DNA of 64,000 nucleotides, taken from Inquilinus sp. KBS0705 (GTDB lineage Bacteria; Bacteroidota; Bacteroidia; Sphingobacteriales; Sphingobacteriaceae). Shown piece after piece: positions 55,064-64,000 of the stretch (within the stretch, counting starts at the first letter, position 1; each line of letters begins with the position of its first letter). Made by a program: the position numbers and the translations under genes. Below the pieces are notes generated by a model that was given only the letters and a program-made list of their open reading frames with translations, had not been told where the DNA came from and made no database searches. The DNA is taken from positions 558,001-622,000 of the forward strand of contig VCCI02000002.1 in the NCBI GenBank assembly GCA_005938025.2. The letters are read 5' to 3'.

Positions 55064-56632
55064 ATGAGAAAAAATATTTCGTTTTTTTTAATAATTTTTT
55101 GTCTCGCTATTGTAGGCATGACTGCAAATTCATGTAAACGCGAGCGCTTTTCATCGGAGTTAGAACAAAAGAAATTGGAGCGCTTATTGTCGTTGGACGA
55201 CGGGCAGCTGCAAATTCCTGATTTTTCTTTTGCAGGGTTTGAAAGGAACGAAAAAGCCGTACCACAGGTTGATGTTAAAGTTACCTTAAAGCCCGGTAGC
55301 GGCGACGATGGCGTCCGGATACAACAAGCAATTGACAAAGTATCGGCTATGCCTTTAGTGAATGGTTATCGCGGGGCGATTTTGCTTAAGGCCGGGACAT
55401 ATCAAACTGCCGGCCAAATTGTTATTGCTGCAAGCGGAGTTATACTACGCGGTGAGGGGCAATCAGATAGTGGTACAGTAGTTATATCCACCTCAAAAGA
55501 ACCGCGAGCCAGGGCGTTTACCTTTATGAAAATTATTGGAGGCGGGCAAGATATACAGGAAATAGGCTCACCGCTGGAGGTTGCTGCCGATTCGGCGGTT
55601 AGGGTAGGTGCTACAAAAATACCGGTAGCTACTACAGCAGGATATAATGTAGGTGATACGATAGTTTTGGTTAAAACCCCCAATGATGCATGGATAAATA
55701 CGATTAAAATGGCTGAATACGGCTGGACAGCAGCTGGTTACAAAATGCAGCATTTACGAATAGTTAAAAGGGTTGACCCAACGGCTATATGGATAGATAT
55801 ACCCGTAGTTGATGGTATCCAAAAGCCTTGGGGTGGTGGTTATATAGCTAAAGCATCAGTTCCGGGGCGGGTTTTTCATAGTGCCATTGAAAATATGCGG
55901 CTGCGTTCGTATTACGCATCCGACGAAGACGAGAATCATGCATGGACGGCCATACAGTTATCGCGGGCAACTAATTGCTGGGTTAAAAATGTAACAAGCC
56001 AGTATTTTGCTTTTGGTTGTGTGGGCATTTATAACCAGTCGGATTTTAACCTTGTGCAAGATTGTGCTGTATTAGATCCAAAATCACAGCCTGTCGGCAG
56101 CAGAAGATATTCTTTTTACATAGCAGGCGGCATGGGTAATTTAATTCAGCGTTGCTATACACGCGGCGGACGCCATGATTTTGTAACAGGTGCCCGTGTG
56201 ACCGGGCCAAACGTTTTCTTGGACGGCCTTGCCACTGCAACATTCGCAGAAACCGGCCCCCACCATCGTTGGGCTACCGGTATCCTTTTTGATAACATTT
56301 CGGGCGGGCAACTTCGGGTAACAAATCGCAGAGAAACCGGGACAGGCCAGGGATGGACAGGTGCCCAAGTAATGTTCTGGAACTGTACGGCATCTGTTGA
56401 CTTTGGTGTATTTAGTCCTCCTACTGCAAATAATTGGGGTATTGGCTGTATTGGTTCGCAACAAAACGGTGGCGGCACTTATATTTCGCCGGGCCATCCT
56501 GTAGCTACACGCAGTATTTTTATTAGTCAGTTAGAAAGTCGCCTGGGGTCGGCAGCCGTTATAAGGGTTACCAACGATGCACAAAGAGATGGAACGATTG
56601 CAGGTAAATTAGCTAATTGGGAAGGTAATTAA
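55064..56632 (+). CDS. Right-handed beta-helix lipoprotein, pectate-lyase-like
   Basis: A 522-residue protein with a lipoprotein signal (FFLIIFCLAIVGMTANSC, cysteine near 24). GDDGVRIQQAIDKVSAM and GAILLKAGTYQTAGQIVIAASGVILRGEG are typical of the pectate-lyase superfamily N-terminus; the remainder repeats short strands with Asn ladder-like turns (CWVKNVTSQYF, NLVQDCAVLD, NLIQRCYTRGGRHDFVTG). It would degrade or bind an acidic polysaccharide at the cell surface. No catalytic Arg/Asp set can be assigned with confidence. It stands alone between the exporter and a thioredoxin-like protein on the other strand. Confidence 0.82.
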   Translation: MRKNISFFLIIFCLAIVGMTANSCKRERFSSELEQKKLERLLSLDDGQLQIPDFSFAGFERNEKAVPQVDVKVTLKPGSGDDGVRIQQAIDKVSAMPLVNGYRGAILLKAGTYQTAGQIVIAASGVILRGEGQSDSGTVVISTSKEPRARAFTFMKIIGGGQDIQEIGSPLEVAADSAVRVGATKIPVATTAGYNVGDTIVLVKTPNDAWINTIKMAEYGWTAAGYKMQHLRIVKRVDPTAIWIDIPVVDGIQKPWGGGYIAKASVPGRVFHSAIENMRLRSYYASDEDENHAWTAIQLSRATNCWVKNVTSQYFAFGCVGIYNQSDFNLVQDCAVLDPKSQPVGSRRYSFYIAGGMGNLIQRCYTRGGRHDFVTGARVTGPNVFLDGLATATFAETGPHHRWATGILFDNISGGQLRVTNRRETGTGQGWTGAQVMFWNCTASVDFGVFSPPTANNWGIGCIGSQQNGGGTYISPGHPVATRSIFISQLESRLGSAAVIRVTNDAQRDGTIAGKLANWEGN

Positions 56633-56646
56633 TAAGGCGGGGTGCC

Positions 56647-57774
56647 TTAGTGTTTACCTAATAGTTCGTCCAGCTTATTTAGCAGTACTTTGTCTCGTAG
56701 ATCTTTAGCAATAATTTTACCTGATGGGTCAATTAAAAAATTAGCAGGTATGGTGGTAACTCCATAAAGGGTTTTTACTTTTTCTTTCTCAGGTTTACCA
56801 TCCAGCACTTGGGTCCAAACTAATCTGTCAGCTTTAACTGCTTTTAACCAGTTGGCTTTTTCATCAGCATCTTCAATAGAAACACTTAAAACGGTAAAGC
56901 CCTTGTCTTTATATTGTTGATAGGCCATCATGACATTTGGGTTTTCGGCCCGACAGGGGATGCACCACGACGCCCAAAAGTCGACCAAAACATACTTGCC
57001 TTTAAAATCTGACAATTTTACAAGCCGCCCTTTGGCATCGGGCAAGGTAAAATCTTTAGCTGCCAATCCTGCTGCTGATGCTTTTGCTGCGGCAATGATA
57101 CGCGCCATATCCGCACCCAAAGGGCTTTGCTTTAACGTGGGCGTTAAACGGGTATAAGCCGCGTCAATTTGTGGCAGCAGATCGGCATTGTCTACTATTT
57201 GCCTTAATGTAACCAGGCTTATGTACGACCCTGGATGCCTGCTAACAAATGCCAATTGAACGGTTGACATTTGGTTAAATATATTTTTTAAAGCGGCCAT
57301 TAACACGGCTTTGTTATTAATGTCGTTTTGCTGCTCGGGTGTTAACGCTTCATATTTACTTTCAACATCTGTCCGTTGCGAATAAAAGGGCCTTAGTAAG
57401 TTATCCAGTTCATTAAAGTCGTTATTATTTGGGGTGCCTGATAACTTTATTAGGTAAGGGTTATTATTATGCTTTATCAAAATATTACCCGGCTCTATAT
57501 ATAAACTAATTGCGTCGTGCGACACTTCTATAACCCTGGGGTCTTCATTTTTATATATAGTTGCTTTTGCCAGGCCGGTTATGCTGCCATTAAATTCAAT
57601 AATGTTATTGGCTACTATAGTTGTATCGGTTATTACTTTATCGCCAGCCTTGTAAACAAGGTAAATTTTGTCCCCGTTCTTATATGCATCACCGCTTACT
57701 GTAATTTTAAAGGGTTGTTGCGCTAACACCATCAATGGCAACATCATTAAAATGCACAAAAAAACTTGTTTCAT
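56647..57774 (-). CDS. TlpA-like thioredoxin with DUF4369 N-terminal domain
   Basis: A secreted protein of 375 residues with a signal peptide (1-18, ending VLA-Q). Residues about 20-130 are the DUF4369 beta domain (FKITVSGDAYKNGDKIYLVYKAGDKVITDTTIV); a helical linker follows. The thioredoxin domain (from about 235) has the active site WASWCIPCRAEN near residues 267-278 and the cis-Pro loop GVTTIPANFLIDP. It reduces or isomerises disulfides in the periplasm. It converges on the beta-helix gene with a 14-bp gap. Confidence 0.93.
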   Translation of the reverse strand: MKQVFLCILMMLPLMVLAQQPFKITVSGDAYKNGDKIYLVYKAGDKVITDTTIVANNIIEFNGSITGLAKATIYKNEDPRVIEVSHDAISLYIEPGNILIKHNNNPYLIKLSGTPNNNDFNELDNLLRPFYSQRTDVESKYEALTPEQQNDINNKAVLMAALKNIFNQMSTVQLAFVSRHPGSYISLVTLRQIVDNADLLPQIDAAYTRLTPTLKQSPLGADMARIIAAAKASAAGLAAKDFTLPDAKGRLVKLSDFKGKYVLVDFWASWCIPCRAENPNVMMAYQQYKDKGFTVLSVSIEDADEKANWLKAVKADRLVWTQVLDGKPEKEKVKTLYGVTTIPANFLIDPSGKIIAKDLRDKVLLNKLDELLGKH

Positions 57775-57885
57775 AAGCTGCTAAACGGTATGCTATAAAA
57801 ATAGAGAACATATTTATATAAAAAAACATTTGTAACCATTGCACGCCATCTATCGTCTACCAAATAGTAACAACACAAAAACAAC

Positions 57886-58440
57886 ATGATCCAATCACTA
57901 CCATCACTAAAAACAATTGCATTTGCCGCGTTATTTATGTTTGCCGCAATTGCCTCATCACACGCGCAAGACAAAACCAAGCGCATTGGTAATAAGCCGC
58001 GCACCGGTTCGTCAAACAGTAGCTTCGACGTTGTCAAAGGTGACCAGGTGGCCATTAAAATGGATGCCGGCAATAAACAGGTGCAGCTTTTACAATTTAG
58101 CTTTGATGTAACCAATAACTACCGCGACAGCATACCATTTAAGGTAAATGTTTACGAATACAACGAAATATCGGTAGGAGATAATTACGTTAAACAGGAC
58201 ATTATCAGCTATATTCCAAAAGGTAAAAATAAGATAACGGTAGACCTTGCTCCCTACAACATCGCCCTCAAAAAGAACATCCTGGTATCTATCGAGTGGT
58301 TACAAACCATTCAGGGCGCTGATCCATCTTTTGCAATTGGTTTATTTAACGGCGGCACCTACAGGCAAGAGAGTGGGCGCTGGAAAAAAACACCTGTAGC
58401 CGGTGTGGATTTCAACGTGATTATCAAAAAAGTAAAATAA
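57886..58440 (+). CDS. Secreted protein, carboxypeptidase-associated-like, function unknown
   Basis: A 184-residue protein with signal peptide (to about HAQ). The mature part has a jelly-roll-like beta pattern: NKQVQLLQFSFDVTNNYRDSIPFKVNVYEYNEIS, IPKGKNKITVDLAPYNIALKKNILVSIEWLQ. Similar segments occur beside carboxypeptidase-like domains in other Bacteroidota proteins, but none is fused here. It is divergent from the thioredoxin gene and ends in a strong terminator shared with the GH30-like gene. Confidence 0.6.
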   Translation: MIQSLPSLKTIAFAALFMFAAIASSHAQDKTKRIGNKPRTGSSNSSFDVVKGDQVAIKMDAGNKQVQLLQFSFDVTNNYRDSIPFKVNVYEYNEISVGDNYVKQDIISYIPKGKNKITVDLAPYNIALKKNILVSIEWLQTIQGADPSFAIGLFNGGTYRQESGRWKKTPVAGVDFNVIIKKVK

Positions 58441-58463
58441 CCTAATCCGACTGAATTAAATAC

Positions 58464-58499
58464 AAAGCCCCGCCTGATTAATTTAGGCGGGGCTTTTAT
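58464..58499. terminator. Bidirectional terminator
   Basis: AAAGCCCCGCCT (58464-58475) pairs perfectly with AGGCGGGGCTTT (58485-58496) around a 9-nt loop. It separates the convergent secreted protein and GH30-like genes and can end both transcripts. Confidence 0.9.
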
Positions 58500-60460
58500 T
58501 ATTCGCTTATCAGCGTAACATAGCTGCGTGCGTTTAACTTAAATACAGCCAGGTTGTTGGTGATGCTAATATGCTTTGCCAACTTCATGTCTTTGTTTTT
58601 ATCGGTTATATAAAGCTTAAATTTATTAAGTCCGGTTGGTAAGCCACTTAAGGTCACCTGCCTTTGGGCGCCGTTATTTACTATATGTAGTGTATAATTA
58701 TTGGCAGCTGTGTTACCCAGGGCGGCGCAGGTAATATCGCTTTTGTCGGTAGTTACCGGCAGGTACTGCTGCCCTTGCTGCGTTGAGGCTAATTGTTTAA
58801 GCTGCCAAAAACGGCGTGTGGGTGCCAAAGGTTCATTGTTGCCAAATATGCCACCCCCTTTAAGCGGCGAATAATCGGCAGTTAGCTGCCACTGTAAAAT
58901 AGACAGCGGCTGGCAAATAGCTAACAATCGGGTGTATAGGTTTATCTCTTCCAACGCGTATGATTCTTCTTCAAAATACGCCGGGTACCCCCAGGCTGCG
59001 GCATCAATGCTGCCTTCGCCAACTAACAGCGGCAGGCGCAGTTGTTTGGAAGCGTCGGCCCATTTTTGCAAAGTTGGCGTATCCCAGCCGCGCCACGAGT
59101 GAAAAGATATAGCGCCAATATATTGCCTTGCCTCAGGGTCATTCATGGCCGGGTAAATAAATTTATAAGTATTGGCATCCGAGTTATCGCCTAATAGTAG
59201 TTTCGTTTTTAACCCTTTGGATGCCATATAAGCGCCCAAACCTTTTATCAACTCTAAATGTTCCTCGCCGGTTTGGCGAATATTAATACCAAGGTCCGAC
59301 TCGTTGAATGAAAAGCAACTCACCTCTACGCCGTAGTGGTCTTTTAGGTAAATAATATAATCCGTTATCGACTTATAGGTCATTTGCATATTATCCTTGC
59401 GTAAAGGGTTGCCCCAAACACCGGCTGGGGTAGGGCCAAAGTGTAAAGGGCCCTCTACCGCCCATGTTGGTGGTGCCCATGCCGATACAATAACTGGGAT
59501 ATTCATTTTACTTAAGCGCTGCGCCATCTCCATCGATTTGCGAACATGCTCGTTAAGTTTGCCGTTGTTGGCTGCTTCCGTTGGGTCAATGTTAATGTCG
59601 GGCTGCCAGCTTCTCCAGGGCATTTCTACGCGGCTCCATGCCACGCGTAAATTCTCAAGGCAATAATCAATCACCTGGGGGTCGGTCTTCATATTTTGTA
59701 GCCTGAAGTTCCCACCCAGTCCTGCAAACTCATTACCGGGTTTGGTAGCATCCAGCTTTATTACTGCCGGCGATTGATCTATAACACCTGCAACCTTAAT
59801 AGTATATGTTTTTTCAAAAACATCGCCTTTATTTAGCTGCCCCATTGCTATTGGCAGGTATAATTGAATGGAGTCTTTCACTGCTGCATCATTCTGCCTT
59901 AACAATACCACGGGTTCATCCGTTTTTAAGGCGAATGATTGCGTTGGGGTAGTAAAGGCTATCCCCTTAACATAATCGCTTTGGTAGCCGGGCTCGTTAG
60001 CTATCCTTATAAGATCAGCATTAACATTTTCAAGCTTTAGTGAAGCATTGGCATAAATGCTTTTGGGCAACTTTATACCAAAGTATATGGCTTTAATAAG
60101 TGTGTCTTTATGTATATCGCAGCGCACGGTAATTTTTACATTTCCCTTTCCCTGGTCCTTAACAGTCTCGGTAATAAACACGCTGTCTATATTGGTAATT
60201 ACGGTTTGGGTATCGCCCTCTCTGCTAAACTTTGGTTTTTGCAGTTCTTTACCCGTGTATTTTATTTTGCCCCAGTTTTGCCTAACTACATTTATGCGGG
60301 TATCAAAAGGCATTAACTGGCCTTTAATACGTATGCCGTTAAGATTGCCATAGGGCATTAATTCAGCCTGGGCTGATGCTTTTTGTATCGAAAAAACTAA
60401 AATTATTGCGCAAAATAACGGCGTTAAAACCACGAGTGGGTTTTTAGTAATTGTTTTCAT
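58499..60460 (-). CDS. GH30-like secreted glycoside hydrolase
   Basis: A 653-residue protein with signal peptide (to about ASAQA). Residues 20-225 are a beta-sandwich-like N-terminal part. The (beta/alpha)8 barrel starts at FAGLGGNFRLQNMK; WSRVEMPWRSWQPDI and IPVIVSAWAPPTWAVEGPL follow, with the acid/base in SFNESD (near 388) and the nucleophile in LVGEGSID (near 480). A C-terminal beta domain completes the GH30 layout. Substrates in that clan include beta-glucans, xylans and galactans; I cannot choose. The gene is monocistronic, ending at the shared terminator. Confidence 0.83.
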   Translation of the reverse strand: MKTITKNPLVVLTPLFCAIILVFSIQKASAQAELMPYGNLNGIRIKGQLMPFDTRINVVRQNWGKIKYTGKELQKPKFSREGDTQTVITNIDSVFITETVKDQGKGNVKITVRCDIHKDTLIKAIYFGIKLPKSIYANASLKLENVNADLIRIANEPGYQSDYVKGIAFTTPTQSFALKTDEPVVLLRQNDAAVKDSIQLYLPIAMGQLNKGDVFEKTYTIKVAGVIDQSPAVIKLDATKPGNEFAGLGGNFRLQNMKTDPQVIDYCLENLRVAWSRVEMPWRSWQPDINIDPTEAANNGKLNEHVRKSMEMAQRLSKMNIPVIVSAWAPPTWAVEGPLHFGPTPAGVWGNPLRKDNMQMTYKSITDYIIYLKDHYGVEVSCFSFNESDLGINIRQTGEEHLELIKGLGAYMASKGLKTKLLLGDNSDANTYKFIYPAMNDPEARQYIGAISFHSWRGWDTPTLQKWADASKQLRLPLLVGEGSIDAAAWGYPAYFEEESYALEEINLYTRLLAICQPLSILQWQLTADYSPLKGGGIFGNNEPLAPTRRFWQLKQLASTQQGQQYLPVTTDKSDITCAALGNTAANNYTLHIVNNGAQRQVTLSGLPTGLNKFKLYITDKNKDMKLAKHISITNNLAVFKLNARSYVTLISE

Positions 60461-60821
60461 GAGCGTAGCAGAATTTGAAGGTTATAATAGCCCTAATATA
60501 GGTGCTATATAGTTAAGCCTTTTAATAATGATATTAATGTATTAGCAAAGGATAAAATTTTATCAGTTAGCTATAGATTATCCAGATTCCCTTTTTATCT
60601 ATATAATTTTACTACTATGCGATTTGCTAAATAATTACCAAATATTTTAATGGCGGATCTATTATGGCGCATATAAAATTTATTTATTATAAAATTTGCA
60701 TTATTTAAGTTATATTTTTCATAATTTACCAAAAATATTACGATTTAGGTGCGCTTATTTATTTAAATAGATGCATTAAGATACAATGAATACTTTTTAG
60801 AGGCAATTAAGAGCAGTTTTT
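60461..60821. other. AT-rich intergenic region without recognised gene
   Basis: This 361-bp region between divergent genes is strongly AT-rich and must hold promoters for the GH30-like gene and for the ATP-grasp operon. No box fits TAnnTTTG cleanly, and no ORF longer than about 30 codons, tRNA or strong hairpin is apparent. Confidence 0.5.
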
Positions 60822-62270
60822 ATGTACAAAGCGCAGCATTTTGAAAAATACAATTTATTAAATGGCGTATGGGACGAAATGTACAACGAAAACAGCATTG
60901 TCCGCGATCATTATAAAAAAGTAATTGAATATTTGGCCCTTGAAAGCCCGGACGATCTTAATAAGAAAGAGGAATTGGCTAAAAGGCTTTTTATGACACA
61001 GGGCATTACCTTTACCGTATATAATAGCGGCGAAGGTATTGAAAAGATATTCCCCTTTGATATCATCCCCCGCATTATTACTGCCGAAGAATGGGCTTTT
61101 GTAGAGAAGGGCATTAAGCAAAGGCTTACAGCCTTAAACCTGTTTCTGAAAGATATTTATCACAATCAGTTTATTATTAAAGATGGCATTGTGCCTATTG
61201 ATATTGTATACTCGTGCCCGCATTTTTTGCGCGAAATGTATCAGCTGGATGTGCCATACGATGTATACGTACATATAGCCGGTATAGATTTGATACGCGA
61301 CCACGACGGTACCTTTTACGTACTGGAAGATAACCTGCGTACACCATCGGGCGTAAGTTATATGCTGGAGAACCGCGAGATAACCAAACGTTTATTTCCC
61401 GATCTGCTGCCTAATTGCGCGGTACGCAGTGTAACAGAATATCCATCAATATTATATAAAAACCTTTTATCATTATCTCCAAGGCAAATAAGCAACCCTA
61501 CCATTGTGCTGCTTAGCCCGGGTATATATAACTCGGCCTATTTTGAGCATACCACACTTGCCCGTTTAATGGGGGTTGAACTGGTTGAAGGCCGCGACCT
61601 GGTAGTAAACAACCATAAGGTTTATATGAAAACTACAACCGGCTTGCAGCAGGTTGACGTAATATACCGCCGCGTTGATGATGAGTTTTTAGATCCATTG
61701 GTATTTAACCCAAACAGTGTATTAGGCGTAGCTGGTTTAATGGGCGCTTACCGTAAAGGCAATGTGGCCATAGTAAACGCTATAGGTAACGGCGTAGCCG
61801 ATGACAAAGCCACCTATATTTACGTCCCTGACATGATCAAATACTATTTGAACGAAGAGCCGATACTAAAAAATGTACCCACACACAGGCTAAGCAACCC
61901 TGATGAGCGCGAGCATGTGTTTAAAAACATCAATAAAATGGTGGTTAAAAAAACAAACGAAAGCGGCGGTTATGGTATGCTGATGGGCCATGCATCAACC
62001 GAGGAAGAAATTGAAAAGTATAAATTGGAGATACTGAAAGAGCCGCGCAATTTTATTGCACAGCCAACCATAAGCCTATCGGCAGCGCCATGTTATATTG
62101 GTGGTATATTACAGCCAAGGCGCATAGATTTAAGGCCCTATGCTCTCTGCGGCCCCGATGGTATCCAAATTGTGCCAGGGGGCTTAACCCGCGTGGCATT
62201 AACCGAAGGGTCGCTGGTGGTAAATAGCTCACAGGGCGGCGGCAGTAAGGATACCTGGGTATTGGCCTAA
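60822..62270 (+). CDS. Circularly permuted ATP-grasp type 2 protein
   Basis: A 482-residue ATP-dependent ligase-fold protein (DUF404/DUF407-like). Diagnostic segments are RDHYKKVIEYL near the start, FPFDIIPRIITAEEWAFVEKGIKQR, FYVLEDNLRTPSGVSYMLENR and the C-terminal VVKKTNESGGYGMLMG, IAQPTISLS and RRIDLRPYALCG. Such proteins are encoded with alpha-E and transglutaminase genes and are proposed to make or modify peptide tags; activity is not established. It opens the last operon of the window, 87 bp before the alpha-E gene. Confidence 0.9.
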   Translation: MYKAQHFEKYNLLNGVWDEMYNENSIVRDHYKKVIEYLALESPDDLNKKEELAKRLFMTQGITFTVYNSGEGIEKIFPFDIIPRIITAEEWAFVEKGIKQRLTALNLFLKDIYHNQFIIKDGIVPIDIVYSCPHFLREMYQLDVPYDVYVHIAGIDLIRDHDGTFYVLEDNLRTPSGVSYMLENREITKRLFPDLLPNCAVRSVTEYPSILYKNLLSLSPRQISNPTIVLLSPGIYNSAYFEHTTLARLMGVELVEGRDLVVNNHKVYMKTTTGLQQVDVIYRRVDDEFLDPLVFNPNSVLGVAGLMGAYRKGNVAIVNAIGNGVADDKATYIYVPDMIKYYLNEEPILKNVPTHRLSNPDEREHVFKNINKMVVKKTNESGGYGMLMGHASTEEEIEKYKLEILKEPRNFIAQPTISLSAAPCYIGGILQPRRIDLRPYALCGPDGIQIVPGGLTRVALTEGSLVVNSSQGGGSKDTWVLA

Positions 62271-62319
62271 GTGCCGAGCCAAGAGATAAGAAGCAAGAAT
62301 TAAGACAGAAATAACTTCG

Positions 62320-62339
62320 ATGCCGATAGCTATCGGTAT
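62320..62339. repeat. REP-like palindrome
   Basis: ATGCCGATAGCTATCGGTAT is a near-perfect 20-bp palindrome (core CCGATAGCTATCGG) in the spacer between two genes of the operon. It could form a cruciform or short mRNA hairpin. Confidence 0.5.
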
Positions 62340-62356
62340 GGAAATAAAAAGAAAAT

Positions 62357-63292
62357 ATGTTAAGCAGGGTAGCAGCAAGTTTTTATTGGTTAAGCCGGTA
62401 TATTGAGCGTAGCGACGGTATTTTACGAATGCTGAAGATAAACTATGCCTCGTCGCAAGATTCGGTAGCGGGGTTTACCTGGGAGCCTGTTATTCAGATC
62501 TTTTCGGGCCCGGATGAAGGATTGATAGAAAAGTTAAAGAACGATAGCCGGGCAGTGTTAAAGTATATGGTGGTTGATAAAGAGAACACCAACTCTATAT
62601 TAAACATTATTACCCTTGCACGCGAAAATGCCCGTAGCGTACAAGAGCATATCCCTAAGGACCTTTGGCAGTGTTTAAATGAGTATTACCACACCGTAAA
62701 AGAACCCAAAATTGCATCTGCATTAAAAAAGGAAGACCCCATAGGTATTTTAGATGTATTGATAAAACAGGTAATGCTATACTATGGTACAGCCGAAATT
62801 ACCATGGAGCGCGGCCAGGCCCGCAGCTTTATGAATATTGGGAAGTATTTAGAGCGGGCCATACAATCAATAGATATATTGGACATTAAATACGGGCCAA
62901 CAAACAATAACCCAAACCTGCTCACCGATATTACGTATTGGAAACACCTGCTGCAATCTATAGGTGGGTATGAACTTTACCAAAAAACTTATCGCGATGG
63001 CCTGGAAGCGCAGAATGTAATAGAACAGATCATCCTGAATAACGATTTTCCGCGCTCGGTAATTTATTCGGTAAATAATATACAAAGGTATTTTGACAGA
63101 CTAAAAAACAACAGCAATGTGAATGATTATCGCGAGATATCGTTCCATATTGGCAAGCTGCAAAGCAACATTAAATATAGTTCGGTTAAAAGTATCGGGC
63201 AGGTTGGCCTTCACGAGTTTTTAACACAAATTAAAGACGACCTGTACCAGATAGGTAATTCGTTAAACGAGTATTATTTTGCAAATTCCTAA
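62357..63292 (+). CDS. Alpha-E domain protein (DUF403)
   Basis: An all-helical protein of 311 residues. MLSRVAASFYWLSRYIERSDGILRML at the start and RGQARSFMNIGKYLERAIQSIDIL in the middle are the two E-rich family helices (ER-S/A); the protein is a repeat of this unit. It has no signal peptide. In other bacteria it always accompanies the permuted ATP-grasp gene and a transglutaminase-like gene, as here. The role is unknown. Confidence 0.9.
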   Translation: MLSRVAASFYWLSRYIERSDGILRMLKINYASSQDSVAGFTWEPVIQIFSGPDEGLIEKLKNDSRAVLKYMVVDKENTNSILNIITLARENARSVQEHIPKDLWQCLNEYYHTVKEPKIASALKKEDPIGILDVLIKQVMLYYGTAEITMERGQARSFMNIGKYLERAIQSIDILDIKYGPTNNNPNLLTDITYWKHLLQSIGGYELYQKTYRDGLEAQNVIEQIILNNDFPRSVIYSVNNIQRYFDRLKNNSNVNDYREISFHIGKLQSNIKYSSVKSIGQVGLHEFLTQIKDDLYQIGNSLNEYYFANS

Positions 63293-63302
63293 TTAGTTAA
63301 AC

Positions 63303-64000
63303 ATGCCCGAATTTAAGATACAGCATATCACCAAGTACTCTTATGATAACTTTGTGCGCGATAGTGCTAACAAGATCATTCTATTTCCTATTGTTGATAT
63401 TTATCAGGATGTTTTAAAGCACGAATTAGATATAACCGGCCACCCACAAGTAGATACTTATGTAGATTATTATGGCAATGAGGTAGGCAGCTTTACCTAC
63501 ACCGAACCACATAATATGCTGGTTATTAATTCGCAGGTATCGGTAATTACACACCCAAGGCCCTTGCCGGTTGATAATATGTTTGCCAGCGAGCAGTGGA
63601 ACGAACTATTTAACTTAAAGTATGTAGTGCCTTACATTGATTTTTTGAAACAAGAGTATTTTGAGGGGCTTAACGAATTACAACCCGTTGTAAACAGCGA
63701 ACGCTTAACCGATGATACGCCTTACCATACTACACTTAAGTTTTGCCAGTACGTTTACAAAAACTTTGAATATATAAAAGGGGTAACCACTGTAGAGACC
63801 ACTCTTGATGAAATATGGAAAATTAAAGCCGGTGTTTGCCAGGATTTTGCCCATTTACTAATGGTAATGCTGCGTTTGGTAGGCATACCCGCCCGTTATG
63901 TAAGCGGTTATATTTGCCCTAATAAAGACGGCCTGCGGGGGATTGGAGCTACTCATGCCTGGGCAGAGGCCTACCTGCCGGGCTACGGCTGGTTAGGTAT
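63303..64000 (+). CDS. Transglutaminase-like protein, C-terminus cut by window end
   Basis: The frame opens at ATG 63303, 10 bp past the alpha-E stop, and is still open at 64000 (about 232 residues). FKIQHITKYSYD at the start and the papain-like core around AGVCQDFAHLLMVMLRLVGIPARYVSGYI (catalytic Cys) followed by GATHAWAEAYLPGYGW (His and Asp/Glu region) identify the transglutaminase-like cysteine protease fold. It would cleave or transfer peptide amide bonds. It belongs to the ATP-grasp/alpha-E operon. Confidence 0.92.
   Translation, partial: MPEFKIQHITKYSYDNFVRDSANKIILFPIVDIYQDVLKHELDITGHPQVDTYVDYYGNEVGSFTYTEPHNMLVINSQVSVITHPRPLPVDNMFASEQWNELFNLKYVVPYIDFLKQEYFEGLNELQPVVNSERLTDDTPYHTTLKFCQYVYKNFEYIKGVTTVETTLDEIWKIKAGVCQDFAHLLMVMLRLVGIPARYVSGYICPNKDGLRGIGATHAWAEAYLPGYGWLG

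Overview
The window looks like chromosome of a Bacteroidota member, most likely Sphingobacteriaceae (Mucilaginibacter/Pedobacter-like). Support: Bacteroidota-type promoters (TTTG, about 19-20 bp, then TAnnTTTG) before a tRNA and several genes, few Shine-Dalgarno sites, and families typical of the phylum (DUF5687 permease, DUF3943 outer-membrane protein, baeRF protein, DUF4369/TlpA thioredoxin, S41 tail-specific protease). The genus is inferred from gene content, not from a marker gene.

Layout. 1-3271: a cut-off secreted protein, a coiled-coil membrane protein and a GHL10-type glycosidase. 3272-8564: a minus-strand block of a MarR regulator, FAD-dependent reductase, [2Fe-2S] ferredoxin, MBL exonuclease, ATP-dependent DNA ligase and DUF1835 protein. 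8692-13488: tail-specific protease, TPR-like protein, isoaspartyl peptidase and cyanophycinase, divergent from cyanophycin synthetase (13641-16268); together these form a complete make-and-break cyanophycin locus. 16315-25191: an AlkA-like glycosylase whose C-terminus lies in a repeat, RarA, a DUF5687/ABC exporter, a GNAT, a DUF3943 protein, and the GTPases Der and Era.

25213-27303 is the most unusual stretch. A genuine initiator tRNA gene is followed by two near-identical degenerate tRNA-like units in which parts of the anticodon and T arms are replaced by GGCT-loop hairpins. Next comes an APC permease gene, then an in-register copy of the tRNA 3' end plus a terminator. It resembles a small cassette integrated at tRNA-fMet, but no integrase is present.

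27344-31750: a molybdopterin oxidoreductase/cytochrome b pair, a baeRF protein and an acyltransferase. 31779-43072: a trehalose/glycogen module (MscS channel, GH15 trehalase-like enzyme, frameshifted response regulator, GlgX, TreZ and a 1318-residue TreY-MalQ fusion). 43089-49057 is rich in broken genes: a frameshifted GH78-like gene, a BamA/TamA-like gene with an in-frame TAA, and a heavily decayed lipoprotein gene. 49190-54909: a compact orphan peptide-synthetase-like operon (GNAT, A-PCP-TE protein, ABC ATPase, ABC permease). 55064-60460: a beta-helix lipoprotein, a TlpA-like thioredoxin, a secreted protein and a GH30-like hydrolase. 60822-end: a circularly permuted ATP-grasp, alpha-E and transglutaminase trio, cut by the window end.
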